Shown one piece after another: positions 45,146 through 55,066 of a DNA stretch of 64,000 nucleotides. The stretch's first letter is position 1; each line of letters opens with the position of its first letter. The notes beneath the pieces are model-generated. The model made no database searches, had not been told where the DNA came from, and was given only the letters and a program-made list of their open reading frames with translations. The DNA lies in contig JAHLKX010000005.1 of NCBI GenBank assembly GCA_020444515.1, forward strand, positions 1-64,000, read 5' to 3'. The position numbers were made by a program, and so were the translations under genes. This DNA comes from Bacteroidota bacterium (GTDB lineage Bacteria > Bacteroidota > Bacteroidia > Bacteroidales > JAADJA01).

Positions 45146-46567
45146 ATGATTGATTCAAACGAATTCAGAAAGCAAGCCCATCATTTTGTAGATTGGATGG
45201 CGGATTATCTTGAGCAGGTTGATAAATTACCTGTAAAATCCAGGGTAAATCCTGGAGAAATATTTCAGAATTTACCGGATGTTCCACCTGATCAGCCGGA
45301 ATCAATGAACACTGTTTTCGAAGATTTTCAGAAAATGATAATTCCCGGTATGACACACTGGCAAAGTCCTAATTTTTTTGCTTATTTCCCTGCTAATTCT
45401 AGCTATCCTTCTGTTCTGGCCGAAATGTTAACGGCCACCCTGGGTGCGCAATGTATGATATGGGATACTTCACCAGTTGCTGCAGAACTTGAAGAAAAAG
45501 TAATGAACTGGTTAAAAATTATGCTGGGGTTGCCGGATACGATGGTTGGAGTTATTCAGGATACAGCCTCTACAGCAACCCTAACTGCTTTGTTATCGGC
45601 ACGTGAAAGAGCTTCAGGATACACCATTAATTCGGATGGATTTATCAATCAAAAATACCGCGTATATTGCTCTACTGAGACACATTCTTCCATCGAAAAA
45701 GGTGTAAAAATTGCAGGACTAGGAAAGAATAACCTGGTAAAAGTGAATGTTGATGACAATTTTCGGCTTGATCCCCATCACCTCCAAAATGCCATTCAAG
45801 AGGATATTAAAAATGGAATGTATCCACTTTGCATTATAGCTAGTCTTGGTACAACGGGATCAACAGCCATTGATCCGCTTAAAGAGATTACAGGCATAGC
45901 AGCCAGGCATGACATCTGGCTGCATGTTGATGCTGCTTTTGCAGGCACAGCCTTGATCCTTGATGAATACCGGTGGATGATTGATGGTATAGAACAGGTT
46001 GATAGTTTTGTATTCAATCCACATAAATGGATGTTTACCAATTTCGATCTTTCTGCTTATTTTGTGAAAGATAAAGATGCGCTGATACGCACATTTAGCA
46101 TCAATCCTGAATATTTGAAAACCGCCACTGCAGGTAAAGTAAATGATTATCGCGATTGGGGAATCCCCCTTGGCAGGCGTTTTCGGGCTCTCAAGCTTTG
46201 GTTTGTCATCCGCAACTTTGGAGTAAAAGGATTACAAGAAAAAATCAGGAACCATATTGAAATGGCCCGGGAATTAGAAAAGCAGATAAAGGAGAATCAG
46301 CATTTTGAAATCATAACTCCACGAACGCTTAACCTGGTATGCTTTAGATATAAGCCAAAAAGGATTACGGATGAAAATGAATTAAATCAAATTAATGAGA
46401 GGCTGCTTCAAACACTCAATAACACAGGAAAGGTTTTCATGTCGCATACCAAACTAAACGGGAAATACACTTTGCGAATGGTAATCGGACAAACCCAGGT
46501 TTCGGTCCAACATGTGAATAAAGCCTGGAAATTAATTCAAGAAACGGCAATCCAACTATTCCAATAA
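45146..46567 (+). CDS. PLP-dependent aromatic-L-amino-acid decarboxylase-like protein
   Basis: A 473-residue group II decarboxylase. PLP lysine is in FVFNPHKWMFTNFD near 295-300. HVDAAFAGTALIL has the Asp that contacts the pyridine nitrogen. The start FVDWMADYLEQVDKLPVKSRVNPGEI and MTHWQSPNFFAYFPANSSYPS are characteristic of DOPA/tyrosine/tryptophan decarboxylases. It would make an aromatic amine from the amino acid; the exact substrate cannot be read. I use the ATG at 45146, not the TTG 6 codons upstream. Confidence 0.9.
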   Translation: MIDSNEFRKQAHHFVDWMADYLEQVDKLPVKSRVNPGEIFQNLPDVPPDQPESMNTVFEDFQKMIIPGMTHWQSPNFFAYFPANSSYPSVLAEMLTATLGAQCMIWDTSPVAAELEEKVMNWLKIMLGLPDTMVGVIQDTASTATLTALLSARERASGYTINSDGFINQKYRVYCSTETHSSIEKGVKIAGLGKNNLVKVNVDDNFRLDPHHLQNAIQEDIKNGMYPLCIIASLGTTGSTAIDPLKEITGIAARHDIWLHVDAAFAGTALILDEYRWMIDGIEQVDSFVFNPHKWMFTNFDLSAYFVKDKDALIRTFSINPEYLKTATAGKVNDYRDWGIPLGRRFRALKLWFVIRNFGVKGLQEKIRNHIEMARELEKQIKENQHFEIITPRTLNLVCFRYKPKRITDENELNQINERLLQTLNNTGKVFMSHTKLNGKYTLRMVIGQTQVSVQHVNKAWKLIQETAIQLFQ

Positions 46568-46626
46568 TTGTTAATTTATTGTAACGAAAATGGGTTTAGA
46601 ATCGTCACAATTTAAAGTTATCGGTA

Positions 46627-47055
46627 ATGAAAAGAACCTTGCTTTTTTATCTGCTTATTTTATCTTTGACCAGTACATGGGCTCAAACTACCAGTGAATA
46701 TCTTGATTTTGCCATTAAATATACAGAAGAGAATAAGCATGATGAAGCAATTAAAGTATGTGATAAACTTTTAGAAATGTTGCCAAACAGCGCAGATATT
46801 TTTTATCTCCGGGGCGTTAATAGATATTTAAAATCAGATTTTGAAGGGGCTATTCTGGATTTTGACAGCACACTTTCTATCAATCCCAATCACTCAGATG
46901 CCTATTTCTTTAGGGCAAAATCAAAAAGAGCACTGAAAGATTATTGGGGCGCATTTCGTGACTTAAACAAGGCTAAAGATGAGAATTTTTACTCTACTAT
47001 CTCGACACTGGCAGGTGATATGGTGCGATCGATTTTTAGGAAATCTAATGAATGA
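46627..47055 (+). CDS. Small exported TPR protein
   Basis: A 142-residue protein with a signal peptide (KRTLLFYLLILSLTSTWAQ, cleavage after about 20) and three TPR units (YTEENKHDEAIKVCDKLLEM, KSDFEGAILDFDSTLSINP, LKDYWGAFRDLNKAKDE). It should be periplasmic. Function unknown. Its stop is 8 nt from that of the convergent lptB. Confidence 0.75.
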   Translation: MKRTLLFYLLILSLTSTWAQTTSEYLDFAIKYTEENKHDEAIKVCDKLLEMLPNSADIFYLRGVNRYLKSDFEGAILDFDSTLSINPNHSDAYFFRAKSKRALKDYWGAFRDLNKAKDENFYSTISTLAGDMVRSIFRKSNE

Positions 47056-47063
47056 GATGAATA

Positions 47064-47789
47064 TTATCGTCTTAATTCAAAGTTCTTACCAAGATAAACT
47101 CTCCTGACATGTTCATCGTCTGCCAGTTCTTGTGCTGTTCCCTGTTTGAGAATGGATCCCTCAAAAAGTAAATAAGCTCGGTCGGTGATGGACAGGGTTT
47201 CGTGTACATTATGATCGGTTATTAGAACTCCAATGTTTTTTTCTTTGAGTTTTGCCACAATGGCCTGAATGTCTTCAACGGCAATGGGATCGACTCCTGC
47301 GAATGGTTCATCCAGCAAAATAAACTTGGGGTCAACAGCCAGTGCACGGGCTATTTCTGTTCTTCTTCGTTCACCACCGGACAATTGGATCCCCATGCTT
47401 TTTCTGACATGGGATAATCCAAATTCCTGGATCAAACTTTCAAGTCGTTCCTTCTGCTGCTCCTTCGATAAACCGGTAAATTCAAGTACAGCTTTGATAT
47501 TGTCCTCAACGCTTAGTTTTCTGAAAACGGAAGCTTCCTGTGGCAGATATCCAATGCCCCTTTGGGAACGTTTGTACATGGGTTCCTTGGTAATATCTGT
47601 TTTTTCGAGATAAATGGTTCCTTCAAGCGGTTTGATCAAACCAACGATCATATAAAAGGTGGTCGTTTTTCCAGCGCCATTGGGTCCTAATAAACCTACA
47701 ATTTCACCATTGTGAACTTCCACCGAAACATGATTAACAACAGTCCGCTTACTGTATTTCTTTACTAAGTTATCAGTTTTAAGGATCAT
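47064..47789 (-). CDS. lptB: LPS export ABC transporter ATP-binding protein
   Basis: A 241-residue ABC ATPase. Walker A is [11 protein letters not shown] (33-43), the signature is [16 protein letters not shown], Walker B is [13 protein letters not shown], and the switch His is in [10 protein letters not shown]. The N-terminus [19 protein letters not shown] and [22 protein letters not shown] are typical of LptB, which powers LPS transfer out of the inner membrane. Own promoter at 47809-47816. Confidence 0.95.
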   Translation of the reverse strand: MILKTDNLVKKYSKRTVVNHVSVEVHNGEIVGLLGPNGAGKTTTFYMIVGLIKPLEGTIYLEKTDITKEPMYKRSQRGIGYLPQEASVFRKLSVEDNIKAVLEFTGLSKEQQKERLESLIQEFGLSHVRKSMGIQLSGGERRRTEIARALAVDPKFILLDEPFAGVDPIAVEDIQAIVAKLKEKNIGVLITDHNVHETLSITDRAYLLFEGSILKQGTAQELADDEHVRRVYLGKNFELRR

Positions 47790-47808
47790 GAACTAATTAT
47801 CTGTAGGC

Positions 47809-47816
47809 CAAAGATA
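47809..47816 (-). promoter_or_regulatory. Promoter -7 box of lptB
   Basis: TATCTTTG on the minus strand, 19 nt before the ATG. Confidence 0.6.
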
Positions 47817-47893
47817 GCTATAAGTTTGAATTGAGATAACTCTTCAGTGCAGAAGATTATTATCTAATCAATTACTCATTGTCACGTAAATCA

Positions 47894-50371
47894 TTAGAAA
47901 GTAAAATAAAGGGAGAGAAACAAAGCAAAATGGTTGATGTTTTCATTTTGGAGATGGGACAATCGCCAAATTCCATCAATGCGGATGACCTTAAATATAT
48001 TTTCTATCCCTATTCCGGCCTCCATGTATGGTTTTTCTAGGGTATGGGAAATCTCGGGCAATACATTGTATGCCTTATTCTCAGAACTCAGGGTGCCGAT
48101 CACCCCTTTAAAAAATCCGACTTCCCTCCATTTCAACTTCCGCATGAGTGGGATCCGGTTCAGGAAGAATCCGTCGAAATGGTGTGTATAATAGATACTG
48201 ATGTATTCATCACTGACAAATTCAAAATAGTTCATCAGATTGAAGGCATATTCATCGAACAGAAAAGTTTCATTGCCCGGATGGAGTTCTAAAAGCGGAA
48301 AAGGCAAAACACCCCATGTTTTTCCTGTTTCAACAATGTATTTCGACCATCCAAGATTAAAAACGTTAAACCAGTGTTTGATCCCCACACGAAGACGATG
48401 GTATTCATATTCGCCTCCGAAAACGCCTGGTATACCGTAGGCATATTCTACTCCCAGGATAGGATATTTGGTGCCTACACTGATCCGGTCAAAATCACCC
48501 AACAGAAATTTTTCATTGAATGCAAATCTTGAATCCAAACCAATTTCACTGGTAATGATTTTTTCTTTAGAAATTGTTTCACCTTCAGGATTGACAATTT
48601 GAATGGCATTCTTATCAATGGGGATAATCTCTTTGTATTTAAAATTCAACTTATTGGAAAAACCATTAAACCATTCATGTTCATAATAAAATTTGTATTC
48701 TTCCGTCATCGATAGTTTATCCGCAGGATTTCTTCTAAATAGCGCAGCGAAAAGAAAGTCGTCACGGAAGGCATTGGGACTGTTGCCCAGCTGTTCAATT
48801 TCATATCGGTAGTTGCCCCCAAATGCTCTTCTGGGATTTTTATTTGGGAGGAATAGAAAACCAACACCGTATTTAAATTTTTTATCCAGCGTGCCATAAG
48901 CCAAATGTCCGCTCAACCGTAAATTTTCATTAAAACTGGCAGTGGTCCTGCCCCCAAACCGAAAGCGAACCCCTTCTATGGCATTAAAGCTAATGAGGGA
49001 TGCATAGGGCCCGAATTCAAATTTATCTCTTTCATAATACCCTGTTACAATGGTTTCAACAATATCAACCCATGTTTTAAAGGCAGGCAGGTTGCGCAAT
49101 GTGTCCACCATGTGATATATTGTTTGTTCATCTTTTGAGAGGTTTTCATGTCGCTTTTCCTGCCAGTAATCCTCATCCTGAATATAAGCTTTATCACTAA
49201 CAATGATATCGGTAGGTTGAGAATAGAATTTTTTATCCTTAACATCATTAAAAATAAAATCCCGGTATGTGGTTGTTTTCCTACCAAAAAAACCAAGCGT
49301 TGTATAATTATCTTCCAGGATGTTAAAGTCGCCAATGCCAGCATCTTTAACAATCATCCAATACCGGCCCTGAATGAGATCAAATTCCTGGGAAAGCACC
49401 AGGTCATTGATATAGTTGATATTGGCATCATCAGCAATGCGCATTTCAAAGGATTTTATGGCATAAGTGGTATCATGTACCCAGAAATGACCTGTAAAAG
49501 TCAATTCCTGCTTGCGGCGTGGTTTAAACATGATTTTATAACACCATTTATTGGTTTGGAAAGCACTGTCGACCAAATAATATTTATAGGTATTCAATCC
49601 AAAATTTGCGATCGGGCTCACAAAGTTTTTTTGGAATAGTGTAATGTAATTATCATAAATGTCGTATTGCTGGAACATGCTTCCTAAAAACTGAAGTACG
49701 CTTTCATTTTCTATTCCCGAAACCTTGGCAGCTTTGATCACCTCCTTTTCCGCATGTGGCTCTTTTCTGAAATAGAAATCTGACAATGATTCTGAAAGAA
49801 ATATAGGGAGATAAGTTTTTCCATTAACAGTTGAAGTATCAACATGATCAAAAATAAATTTAAAGGGTCTCAATATCCTCCGTTGCTTAAATGCATCCGT
49901 TATATTATTGGCATCAATTTCTATTTTATTATATGTCTCATACTGATAGGCATCAAATTCTTTGGCCCGGTTTTGATCCTTATTCGCGATGATTTTTCGA
50001 AGTAGAATTTCTGCCGGATTTTCACCAGCCACAATAACAACTTCCGAAAGATTAATATTCTTAGGCCACAACCTAAAAATGATTTCCTGAAATTTAAATT
50101 TTTCAACAGGCTTCATCTGAGATTCGTAGCCCATAAAAGACGCGACCAGGGTATCGGTGGCATATTTTGTTTCAATGGAAAAATCTCCATTAAAGTCAGA
50201 GGTAACGCCAACGGTTGTGCCCTTAAAAAAAACATTGGCAAATGGAATGGGTTCCTGTGTCGAATTATCGATCACCTTCCCCATGATTTTTGTAATCTGG
50301 GCATTGATTGAGGTGGTCAAAATGACCAATCCTGCAATTAAAAAGAATATTTTATGTATCCGAATGTGCAT
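47894..50371 (-). CDS. DUF5686 outer membrane protein with carboxypeptidase-like domain
   Basis: An 825-residue protein. Signal peptide at 1-24, then a CarboxypepD_reg-like beta domain (IMGKVIDNSTQEPIPFANVFFKGTTVGVTSDFNGDFSIET) and a long DUF5686 region. The C-terminal half alternates polar and aromatic strands and ends in Phe (LSLYFTF), as outer membrane barrels do. The family is common in Bacteroidota; its role is not known. It is encoded upstream of lptB on the same strand but has a gap and separate promoter between. Confidence 0.85.
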   Translation of the reverse strand: MHIRIHKIFFLIAGLVILTTSINAQITKIMGKVIDNSTQEPIPFANVFFKGTTVGVTSDFNGDFSIETKYATDTLVASFMGYESQMKPVEKFKFQEIIFRLWPKNINLSEVVIVAGENPAEILLRKIIANKDQNRAKEFDAYQYETYNKIEIDANNITDAFKQRRILRPFKFIFDHVDTSTVNGKTYLPIFLSESLSDFYFRKEPHAEKEVIKAAKVSGIENESVLQFLGSMFQQYDIYDNYITLFQKNFVSPIANFGLNTYKYYLVDSAFQTNKWCYKIMFKPRRKQELTFTGHFWVHDTTYAIKSFEMRIADDANINYINDLVLSQEFDLIQGRYWMIVKDAGIGDFNILEDNYTTLGFFGRKTTTYRDFIFNDVKDKKFYSQPTDIIVSDKAYIQDEDYWQEKRHENLSKDEQTIYHMVDTLRNLPAFKTWVDIVETIVTGYYERDKFEFGPYASLISFNAIEGVRFRFGGRTTASFNENLRLSGHLAYGTLDKKFKYGVGFLFLPNKNPRRAFGGNYRYEIEQLGNSPNAFRDDFLFAALFRRNPADKLSMTEEYKFYYEHEWFNGFSNKLNFKYKEIIPIDKNAIQIVNPEGETISKEKIITSEIGLDSRFAFNEKFLLGDFDRISVGTKYPILGVEYAYGIPGVFGGEYEYHRLRVGIKHWFNVFNLGWSKYIVETGKTWGVLPFPLLELHPGNETFLFDEYAFNLMNYFEFVSDEYISIYYTHHFDGFFLNRIPLMRKLKWREVGFFKGVIGTLSSENKAYNVLPEISHTLEKPYMEAGIGIENIFKVIRIDGIWRLSHLQNENINHFALFLSLYFTF

Positions 50372-50544
50372 TTAGTTTTGTATCATTTACCCTTGAATGC
50401 TTCACCGGCCAGAAGTAAAGATTTAATTTCTGAAATTTATCCCTTTTCGTATAGTATTAAAATAATTGGATAGTATTTCAATAACAATGATATCGTAAAA
50501 AAATTGAATGCGTTATATGTAAAATGTTAAATATCAGTTAAATG

Positions 50545-51510
50545 TTATATTATCCCTTCCCTCAGAATGTCATGAAGGTGAACTACTCCAACATATTTGG
50601 TGCCATCTGTAACCAGTAACTGCGTAATATTGTTTTTGCGCATGGTACTGAGGGCATCAACCACCAATGTATTGGCTTCAATTGTTTTAGGGTTTTTGGA
50701 CATGATATCTGTGGCTGTTATATTTTCAATTTGTGTATACTTCTCAAGCATTCTACGAATATCACCATCCGTAATAATTCCAATAAGGGTTCCATCATCC
50801 ATGACGGCAGTTGCCCCTAGCCGTTTTGAGGAAATCTCTACAATTACTTTTTTGATAGAGTCATCTTTAAGAACGCTTGGACGCTCATTTTGAATATACA
50901 AATCTTTAACTTTTAAATAAAGTTTCTTACCCAGTGCGCCTCCAGGGTGGAACTTCGCATAATCATTGACGGTGAAACCCCTGCATTCCAATAGCGCAAC
51001 GGCAAGGGCATCGCCCATGATCAATTGAGCAGTAGTGCTGCTCGTTGGAGCCAGGTTATTCGGGCAGGCTTCATGGCTAACAGCCGTATTGATGGTATAA
51101 TCTGCATGTTGAGCAAGAAATGACGACAAATTTCCGGTCATCGCTACGAGTATATTGCCTCGCTGACGAAGAATAGGAACCAAAACCTTGATTTCAGGGG
51201 TGGTGCCACTGTTTGACAGACAAATGATGATATCCTCTTTTCTGATGGTTCCGAGATCACCATGGATGGCATCTGCAGCATGCATGAATACCGATGGGGT
51301 ACCCGTACTATTCATCGTGGCAACTATCTTGGATGCAATAATGGCACTTTTACCAATCCCGGTTAATATTACCCGGCCATCGGTTTTTAAAATTGCCTCA
51401 ACAGTGTTACCAAAATCATCTGTTATCTGACTTTTAAGCTGAGCAACAGCAGAAAGTTCGCTTTCGATGGTCCGTATCCCGATATCATTAATATTTTTAA
51501 TACCTTTCAA
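50545..51510 (-). CDS. kdsD: Arabinose 5-phosphate isomerase (KdsD/KpsF type)
   Basis: A 321-residue sugar isomerase. A SIS domain spans about 30-170 (VILTGIGKSAIIASKIVATMNSTGTPS, CLSNSGTTPEIKVL, SSTTAQLIMGDALAVAL) and two CBS domains fill about 205-320. It interconverts ribulose 5-phosphate and arabinose 5-phosphate, the first step to Kdo of LPS. This fits lptB nearby. Promoter at 51535-51542. Confidence 0.93.
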   Translation of the reverse strand: MKGIKNINDIGIRTIESELSAVAQLKSQITDDFGNTVEAILKTDGRVILTGIGKSAIIASKIVATMNSTGTPSVFMHAADAIHGDLGTIRKEDIIICLSNSGTTPEIKVLVPILRQRGNILVAMTGNLSSFLAQHADYTINTAVSHEACPNNLAPTSSTTAQLIMGDALAVALLECRGFTVNDYAKFHPGGALGKKLYLKVKDLYIQNERPSVLKDDSIKKVIVEISSKRLGATAVMDDGTLIGIITDGDIRRMLEKYTQIENITATDIMSKNPKTIEANTLVVDALSTMRKNNITQLLVTDGTKYVGVVHLHDILREGII

Positions 51511-51534
51511 TTTTCATGGGTTTTTATAATACCG

Positions 51535-51542
51535 CAAAGATA
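51535..51542 (-). promoter_or_regulatory. Promoter -7 box of kdsD
   Basis: TATCTTTG on the minus strand, 24 nt before the ATG. Confidence 0.6.
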
Positions 51543-51663
51543 CGAACATTCCGGTACGCACTTTTTTGTAATGATTGAAATATAAAATGTTGGATTTGAT
51601 GGATATTTGTTTTAATTTTAGATTTGATTTGCAAATTATTTAAAAATTTAAAGGCAAATTATT

Positions 51664-51696
51664 TTTGTTTCGCATCATTATTTTTCTATAAATTTG
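51664..51696 (+). promoter_or_regulatory. Promoter of recQ
   Basis: TTTG at 51664-51667, 21 nt, then TAAATTTG at 51689-51696. The leader to the ATG at 51775 would be about 70 nt. The rest of the 264-nt gap 51511-51774 is AT-rich with no further signal seen. Confidence 0.55.
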
Positions 51697-51774
51697 TAAT
51701 AAACAACAGGTTATTCGCATTCTCAGGTAAATTGACAGCACAACTTAAGAAGATATATATTGATTACGGACGAG

Positions 51775-53976
51775 ATGGTAAAAAAGGATGATTATCAACT
51801 ACATAAACTACTGAAAAGCATTTTCGGATTTGATAGTTTCAAAGGGAATCAGGAAGCAATAATAAATAGTGTTCTGGCGGGTAGTAATACATTTGTTATC
51901 ATGCCTACGGGTGGGGGTAAATCGATGTGTTATCAATTGCCAGCCATCATCAACGAAGGTACCTCTATCATTATTTCCCCCCTCATCGCACTCATGAAAA
52001 ACCAGGTGGATGCCATACGGAATTTTGGTGCAGAACAGGGGATCGCACATTTCTTAAATTCTTCACTTTCAAAAGCAGAAATCACACAGGTTAAAGACGA
52101 TCTGACCAATGGTAAAACCAAGTTGTTGTATGTTGCTCCAGAATCACTGACAAAAGAAGAGAATGTTGACTTTCTGAAGAATATTAAGATTTCATTTTAT
52201 GCGGTTGATGAAGCACATTGTATTTCTGAATGGGGGCATGATTTTCGACCCGAATATCGACGGATCAGACCAATCATTGAATCCATCGGGCAGAATGTAC
52301 CGGTGATGGCACTCACTGCCACTGCTACTTTGAAAGTACAGCAGGATATTCAAAAGAATTTGAATATCCTGGATGCCAAGGTTTATAAATCATCATTCGA
52401 TAGACCCAATCTTTATTATGAAGTAAGACCCAAAACAAAAGATGTTGTGAAAGATATCATCAAGTACATCAAACAGCATCAAAATAAATCGGGTATCGTT
52501 TACTGCCTGAGCCGGAAAAAGGTAGAAGAACTGGCCGAGACCTTTAAAGTGAATGGAATTAAAGCTTTGCCATATCATGCCGGACTGGATTCTCTGACAC
52601 GTCGCACAAACCAGGATAAATTCCTGATGGAAGAAGCCGACGTTATTGTCGCCACCATCGCTTTTGGAATGGGAATCGATAAACCCGATATCAGGTATGT
52701 GATCCATCATGATATTCCTAAAAGTATTGAGGGTTACTACCAGGAAACAGGTCGTGGTGGTCGTGATGATGGTGAAGGTAACTGCATAGCTTTTTATAGT
52801 TATGAGGATATTGTAAAACTTGAAAAGTTCATGAAAGGGAAACCGGTTGCCGAGCAGGAAATTGCCAAACAATTGTTGCAGGAAACGGTCGCCTATGCTG
52901 AATCCTCGGTTTGTCGTCATAAGCAGTTGCTTCACTACTTTGGAGAGGAATATACCAAAGATAATTGTGGTGCATGCGATAATTGCCTTCATCCCAAAGA
53001 ACGGTTTGAGGGTAAAGATTATATTAAAATCGGACTCGAAGCGGTAATTGAGGTAAAACAACTCTTTAAAGCCAATCATATAGTTAATATTTTGATGGGT
53101 AAGAATACGGCCACAATCAAGTCATTCAAGCACAACAAACTGACAGCTTTTGGTCGTGGAATGGATCAGGATGAAAAATTCTGGAATGCGGTACTTCGGC
53201 AGGCACTCATTCAGAATTTGTTGGTGAAGGACATAGAAAATTATGGGCTATTGAAGATCACCAAAGAAGGTGAGAAGTTTTTAAAGCAGCCCTATTCCAT
53301 TATGCTTGCCAAAGACCACGATTATGAAAGTCAGGATGAGGACGATGAAGTATTTGGAGCAAACGGTTCGAAATCTGCGGGAGCCGATCAAACCTTGTTT
53401 ACCTTATTGAAAGATTTAAGGAAAGATATTTCACGCAAAGAAAATTTACCACCTTTTGTTATTTTCCAGGATCCTTCATTGGAAGACATGGCCATACAGT
53501 ATCCCATAAAAGAAGAGGAGTTGTTGCAGATAACCGGTGTAGGACAGGGAAAAGCAAAGAAGTATGGACAACCTTTTCTTGACCTGATACAACAATATGT
53601 GGAAGAAAATGACATCATGCGTCCCAATGACATGGTTGTTAAGTCGGTGGTTAATAAATCGGGCTTGAAAGTATATATCATTCAGAGTATTGACCGGAAA
53701 CTTGCGCTGGAAGATATTGCCATGACCAAAGATTTGACGGTCCAGGAATTGCTGACAGAGATTGAAAGGATTGTATCATCCGGAACAAAGGTAGATATCA
53801 ATTATTATATCAATGAATATGTGGATGAGTACCATCAGGAAGAAATCTATGAATATTTTAATGAAGCTGAAACGGATAGCATCGAAGAGGCCTTAAGTGA
53901 GTTGGGTGAAGATGAATTTTCGGAAGAAGAAATTCGGTTAATGCGAATAAAATTCCTTTCAGAGGTGGGTAATTAA
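51775..53976 (+). CDS. recQ: ATP-dependent DNA helicase RecQ
   Basis: A 733-residue helicase. Walker A is MPTGGGKSMCYQLPA near 43-57, the DExH box is AVDEAHCISEWGHDFRPEY, and the Q-ISLAND and motif VI (QETGRGGRDD) are intact. The RQC zinc-binding cysteines are in CRHKQLLHYFG...CGACDNC (about 380-405). An HRDC domain lies at about 535-610. A further acidic C-terminal part of about 120 residues is common in Bacteroidota RecQ. Acts in recombination and stalled fork repair. I start at the ATG at 51775 rather than a TTG 15 nt earlier. Confidence 0.95.
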   Translation: MVKKDDYQLHKLLKSIFGFDSFKGNQEAIINSVLAGSNTFVIMPTGGGKSMCYQLPAIINEGTSIIISPLIALMKNQVDAIRNFGAEQGIAHFLNSSLSKAEITQVKDDLTNGKTKLLYVAPESLTKEENVDFLKNIKISFYAVDEAHCISEWGHDFRPEYRRIRPIIESIGQNVPVMALTATATLKVQQDIQKNLNILDAKVYKSSFDRPNLYYEVRPKTKDVVKDIIKYIKQHQNKSGIVYCLSRKKVEELAETFKVNGIKALPYHAGLDSLTRRTNQDKFLMEEADVIVATIAFGMGIDKPDIRYVIHHDIPKSIEGYYQETGRGGRDDGEGNCIAFYSYEDIVKLEKFMKGKPVAEQEIAKQLLQETVAYAESSVCRHKQLLHYFGEEYTKDNCGACDNCLHPKERFEGKDYIKIGLEAVIEVKQLFKANHIVNILMGKNTATIKSFKHNKLTAFGRGMDQDEKFWNAVLRQALIQNLLVKDIENYGLLKITKEGEKFLKQPYSIMLAKDHDYESQDEDDEVFGANGSKSAGADQTLFTLLKDLRKDISRKENLPPFVIFQDPSLEDMAIQYPIKEEELLQITGVGQGKAKKYGQPFLDLIQQYVEENDIMRPNDMVVKSVVNKSGLKVYIIQSIDRKLALEDIAMTKDLTVQELLTEIERIVSSGTKVDINYYINEYVDEYHQEEIYEYFNEAETDSIEEALSELGEDEFSEEEIRLMRIKFLSEVGN

Positions 53977-53997
53977 ATGATATTGAAATAGAATGTC

Positions 53998-54033
53998 GGA
54001 CCTGCTATATAATATGGCAGGTCCCTTATTTTT
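53998..54033 (+). terminator. Intrinsic terminator after recQ
   Basis: GGACCTGC (53998-54005) and GCAGGTCC (54017-54024) form a perfect 8-bp stem, followed by CTTATTTTT. Confidence 0.88.
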
Positions 54034-54046
54034 AATAATTTGAAAA

Positions 54047-54706
54047 ATGACTGAAGATAAATTAAACCGGTTGACCAGCCGAATTGGCCTGGCCCTCATT
54101 TTAAATGTTTTAATTTCCGTTGGCCTGATTATATTATATGTCCTCTATTTTGGAAAGGAAGAAAAAAGTGAATCCTCCCCTAAACAGCAAATGAATTCCA
54201 TCCAGTCGCCAACAGGAGGTGGAGTGAATGTGGCCTTTGTAAATACCGATGTATTGCTTGAGCGTTATGAACTGGTAAAGCAAATGGCCAGTGAGTTTGA
54301 TAAAGAACAGCGAAAAAGGGATACGGATCTTCAAAAAAGAACCAAACAATACGAAGAAGAAGCAGCCTATTTCCAGGAGTCTGTTCAAAACCAAAGTTTA
54401 TCCGAAGAAAGCGCACAGCGCATTTATGAACAACTGATGGTTAAACAACAAGAATTGTATGAACTTCAGCAAAAGTATTCCAATGAATTAGCCCAACAGG
54501 AATTTGAAATGAATAAAGTATTACTCGATACCGTTAAAAATTATCTGGATCGCATCAACATTGAAAAAAACTTCGATTATATCCTGAATTATACCATTGC
54601 CGGCCCCATTCTTCTTGCAAAAGATACGTTTGACATTACCGAATTCGTTTTAAGAGGATTAAACAAAGAATACAAAGATCTTTATGATCCCGAAAATGAA
54701 AATTAA
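54047..54706 (+). CDS. OmpH/Skp-like protein with membrane anchor
   Basis: A 219-residue protein. A membrane helix at about 16-38 (LALILNVLISVGLIILYVLYF) has no cleavage site, so it is probably an anchor. After it VNVAFVNTDVLLERYELVKQMASEFDKEQ and a long, charged coiled coil match the OmpH/Skp chaperone family. Ordinary Skp is soluble; an anchored form would hold the coiled coil in the periplasm. Overlaps the DUF4296 gene by 11 nt, so the two are coupled. Confidence 0.78.
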   Translation: MTEDKLNRLTSRIGLALILNVLISVGLIILYVLYFGKEEKSESSPKQQMNSIQSPTGGGVNVAFVNTDVLLERYELVKQMASEFDKEQRKRDTDLQKRTKQYEEEAAYFQESVQNQSLSEESAQRIYEQLMVKQQELYELQQKYSNELAQQEFEMNKVLLDTVKNYLDRINIEKNFDYILNYTIAGPILLAKDTFDITEFVLRGLNKEYKDLYDPENEN

Positions 54707-55061
54707 TTATACATTGATAGTGATTTTGGGAGGATTCCTTCTGTGGGCCTGCACTGATAAGATTGAGAAGAAATCAGAACCACCTGCCGATCTCATTGCA
54801 TATGACACCATGATCAACATCATGATTGACCTGAGGTTGATGGATGCAGCCCTGGTTCAGGAACAAAGAGAGGGGAATGCAAAGGTTAATGATTTGAAAT
54901 ACTTTTTATATAATTCGATCATGGAGAAGTATCATATTACCCGTGAGCAATACAAAACCTCTTTTGAATATTACCAAAACGACCTTAAAGTAATTGATAA
55001 AATGTTTGCTGAAGCCATTACAAGACTAACTAAAATGGAAAGTGAAATAGAGCATGAATAA
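54696..55061 (+). CDS. DUF4296 lipoprotein
   Basis: A 121-residue lipoprotein with lipobox LLWAC (Cys near 18). The DUF4296 pattern is visible: MINIMIDLRLMDAAL, FLYNSIMEKYHITREQYKTSFEYYQNDLKVIDKMF. The family is confined to Bacteroidota and uncharacterised. The start at 54696 overlaps the OmpH-like gene end. Its stop is 5 nt from a convergent lipoprotein gene. Confidence 0.82.
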   Translation: MKINYTLIVILGGFLLWACTDKIEKKSEPPADLIAYDTMINIMIDLRLMDAALVQEQREGNAKVNDLKYFLYNSIMEKYHITREQYKTSFEYYQNDLKVIDKMFAEAITRLTKMESEIEHE

Positions 55062-55066
55062 ATCCA

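Noticed and set aside
52393..53079. Minus-strand 228-codon frame opposite recQ
   Set aside because: The plus strand encodes helicase motifs VI and the zinc cysteines throughout; the antisense frame is a by-product.
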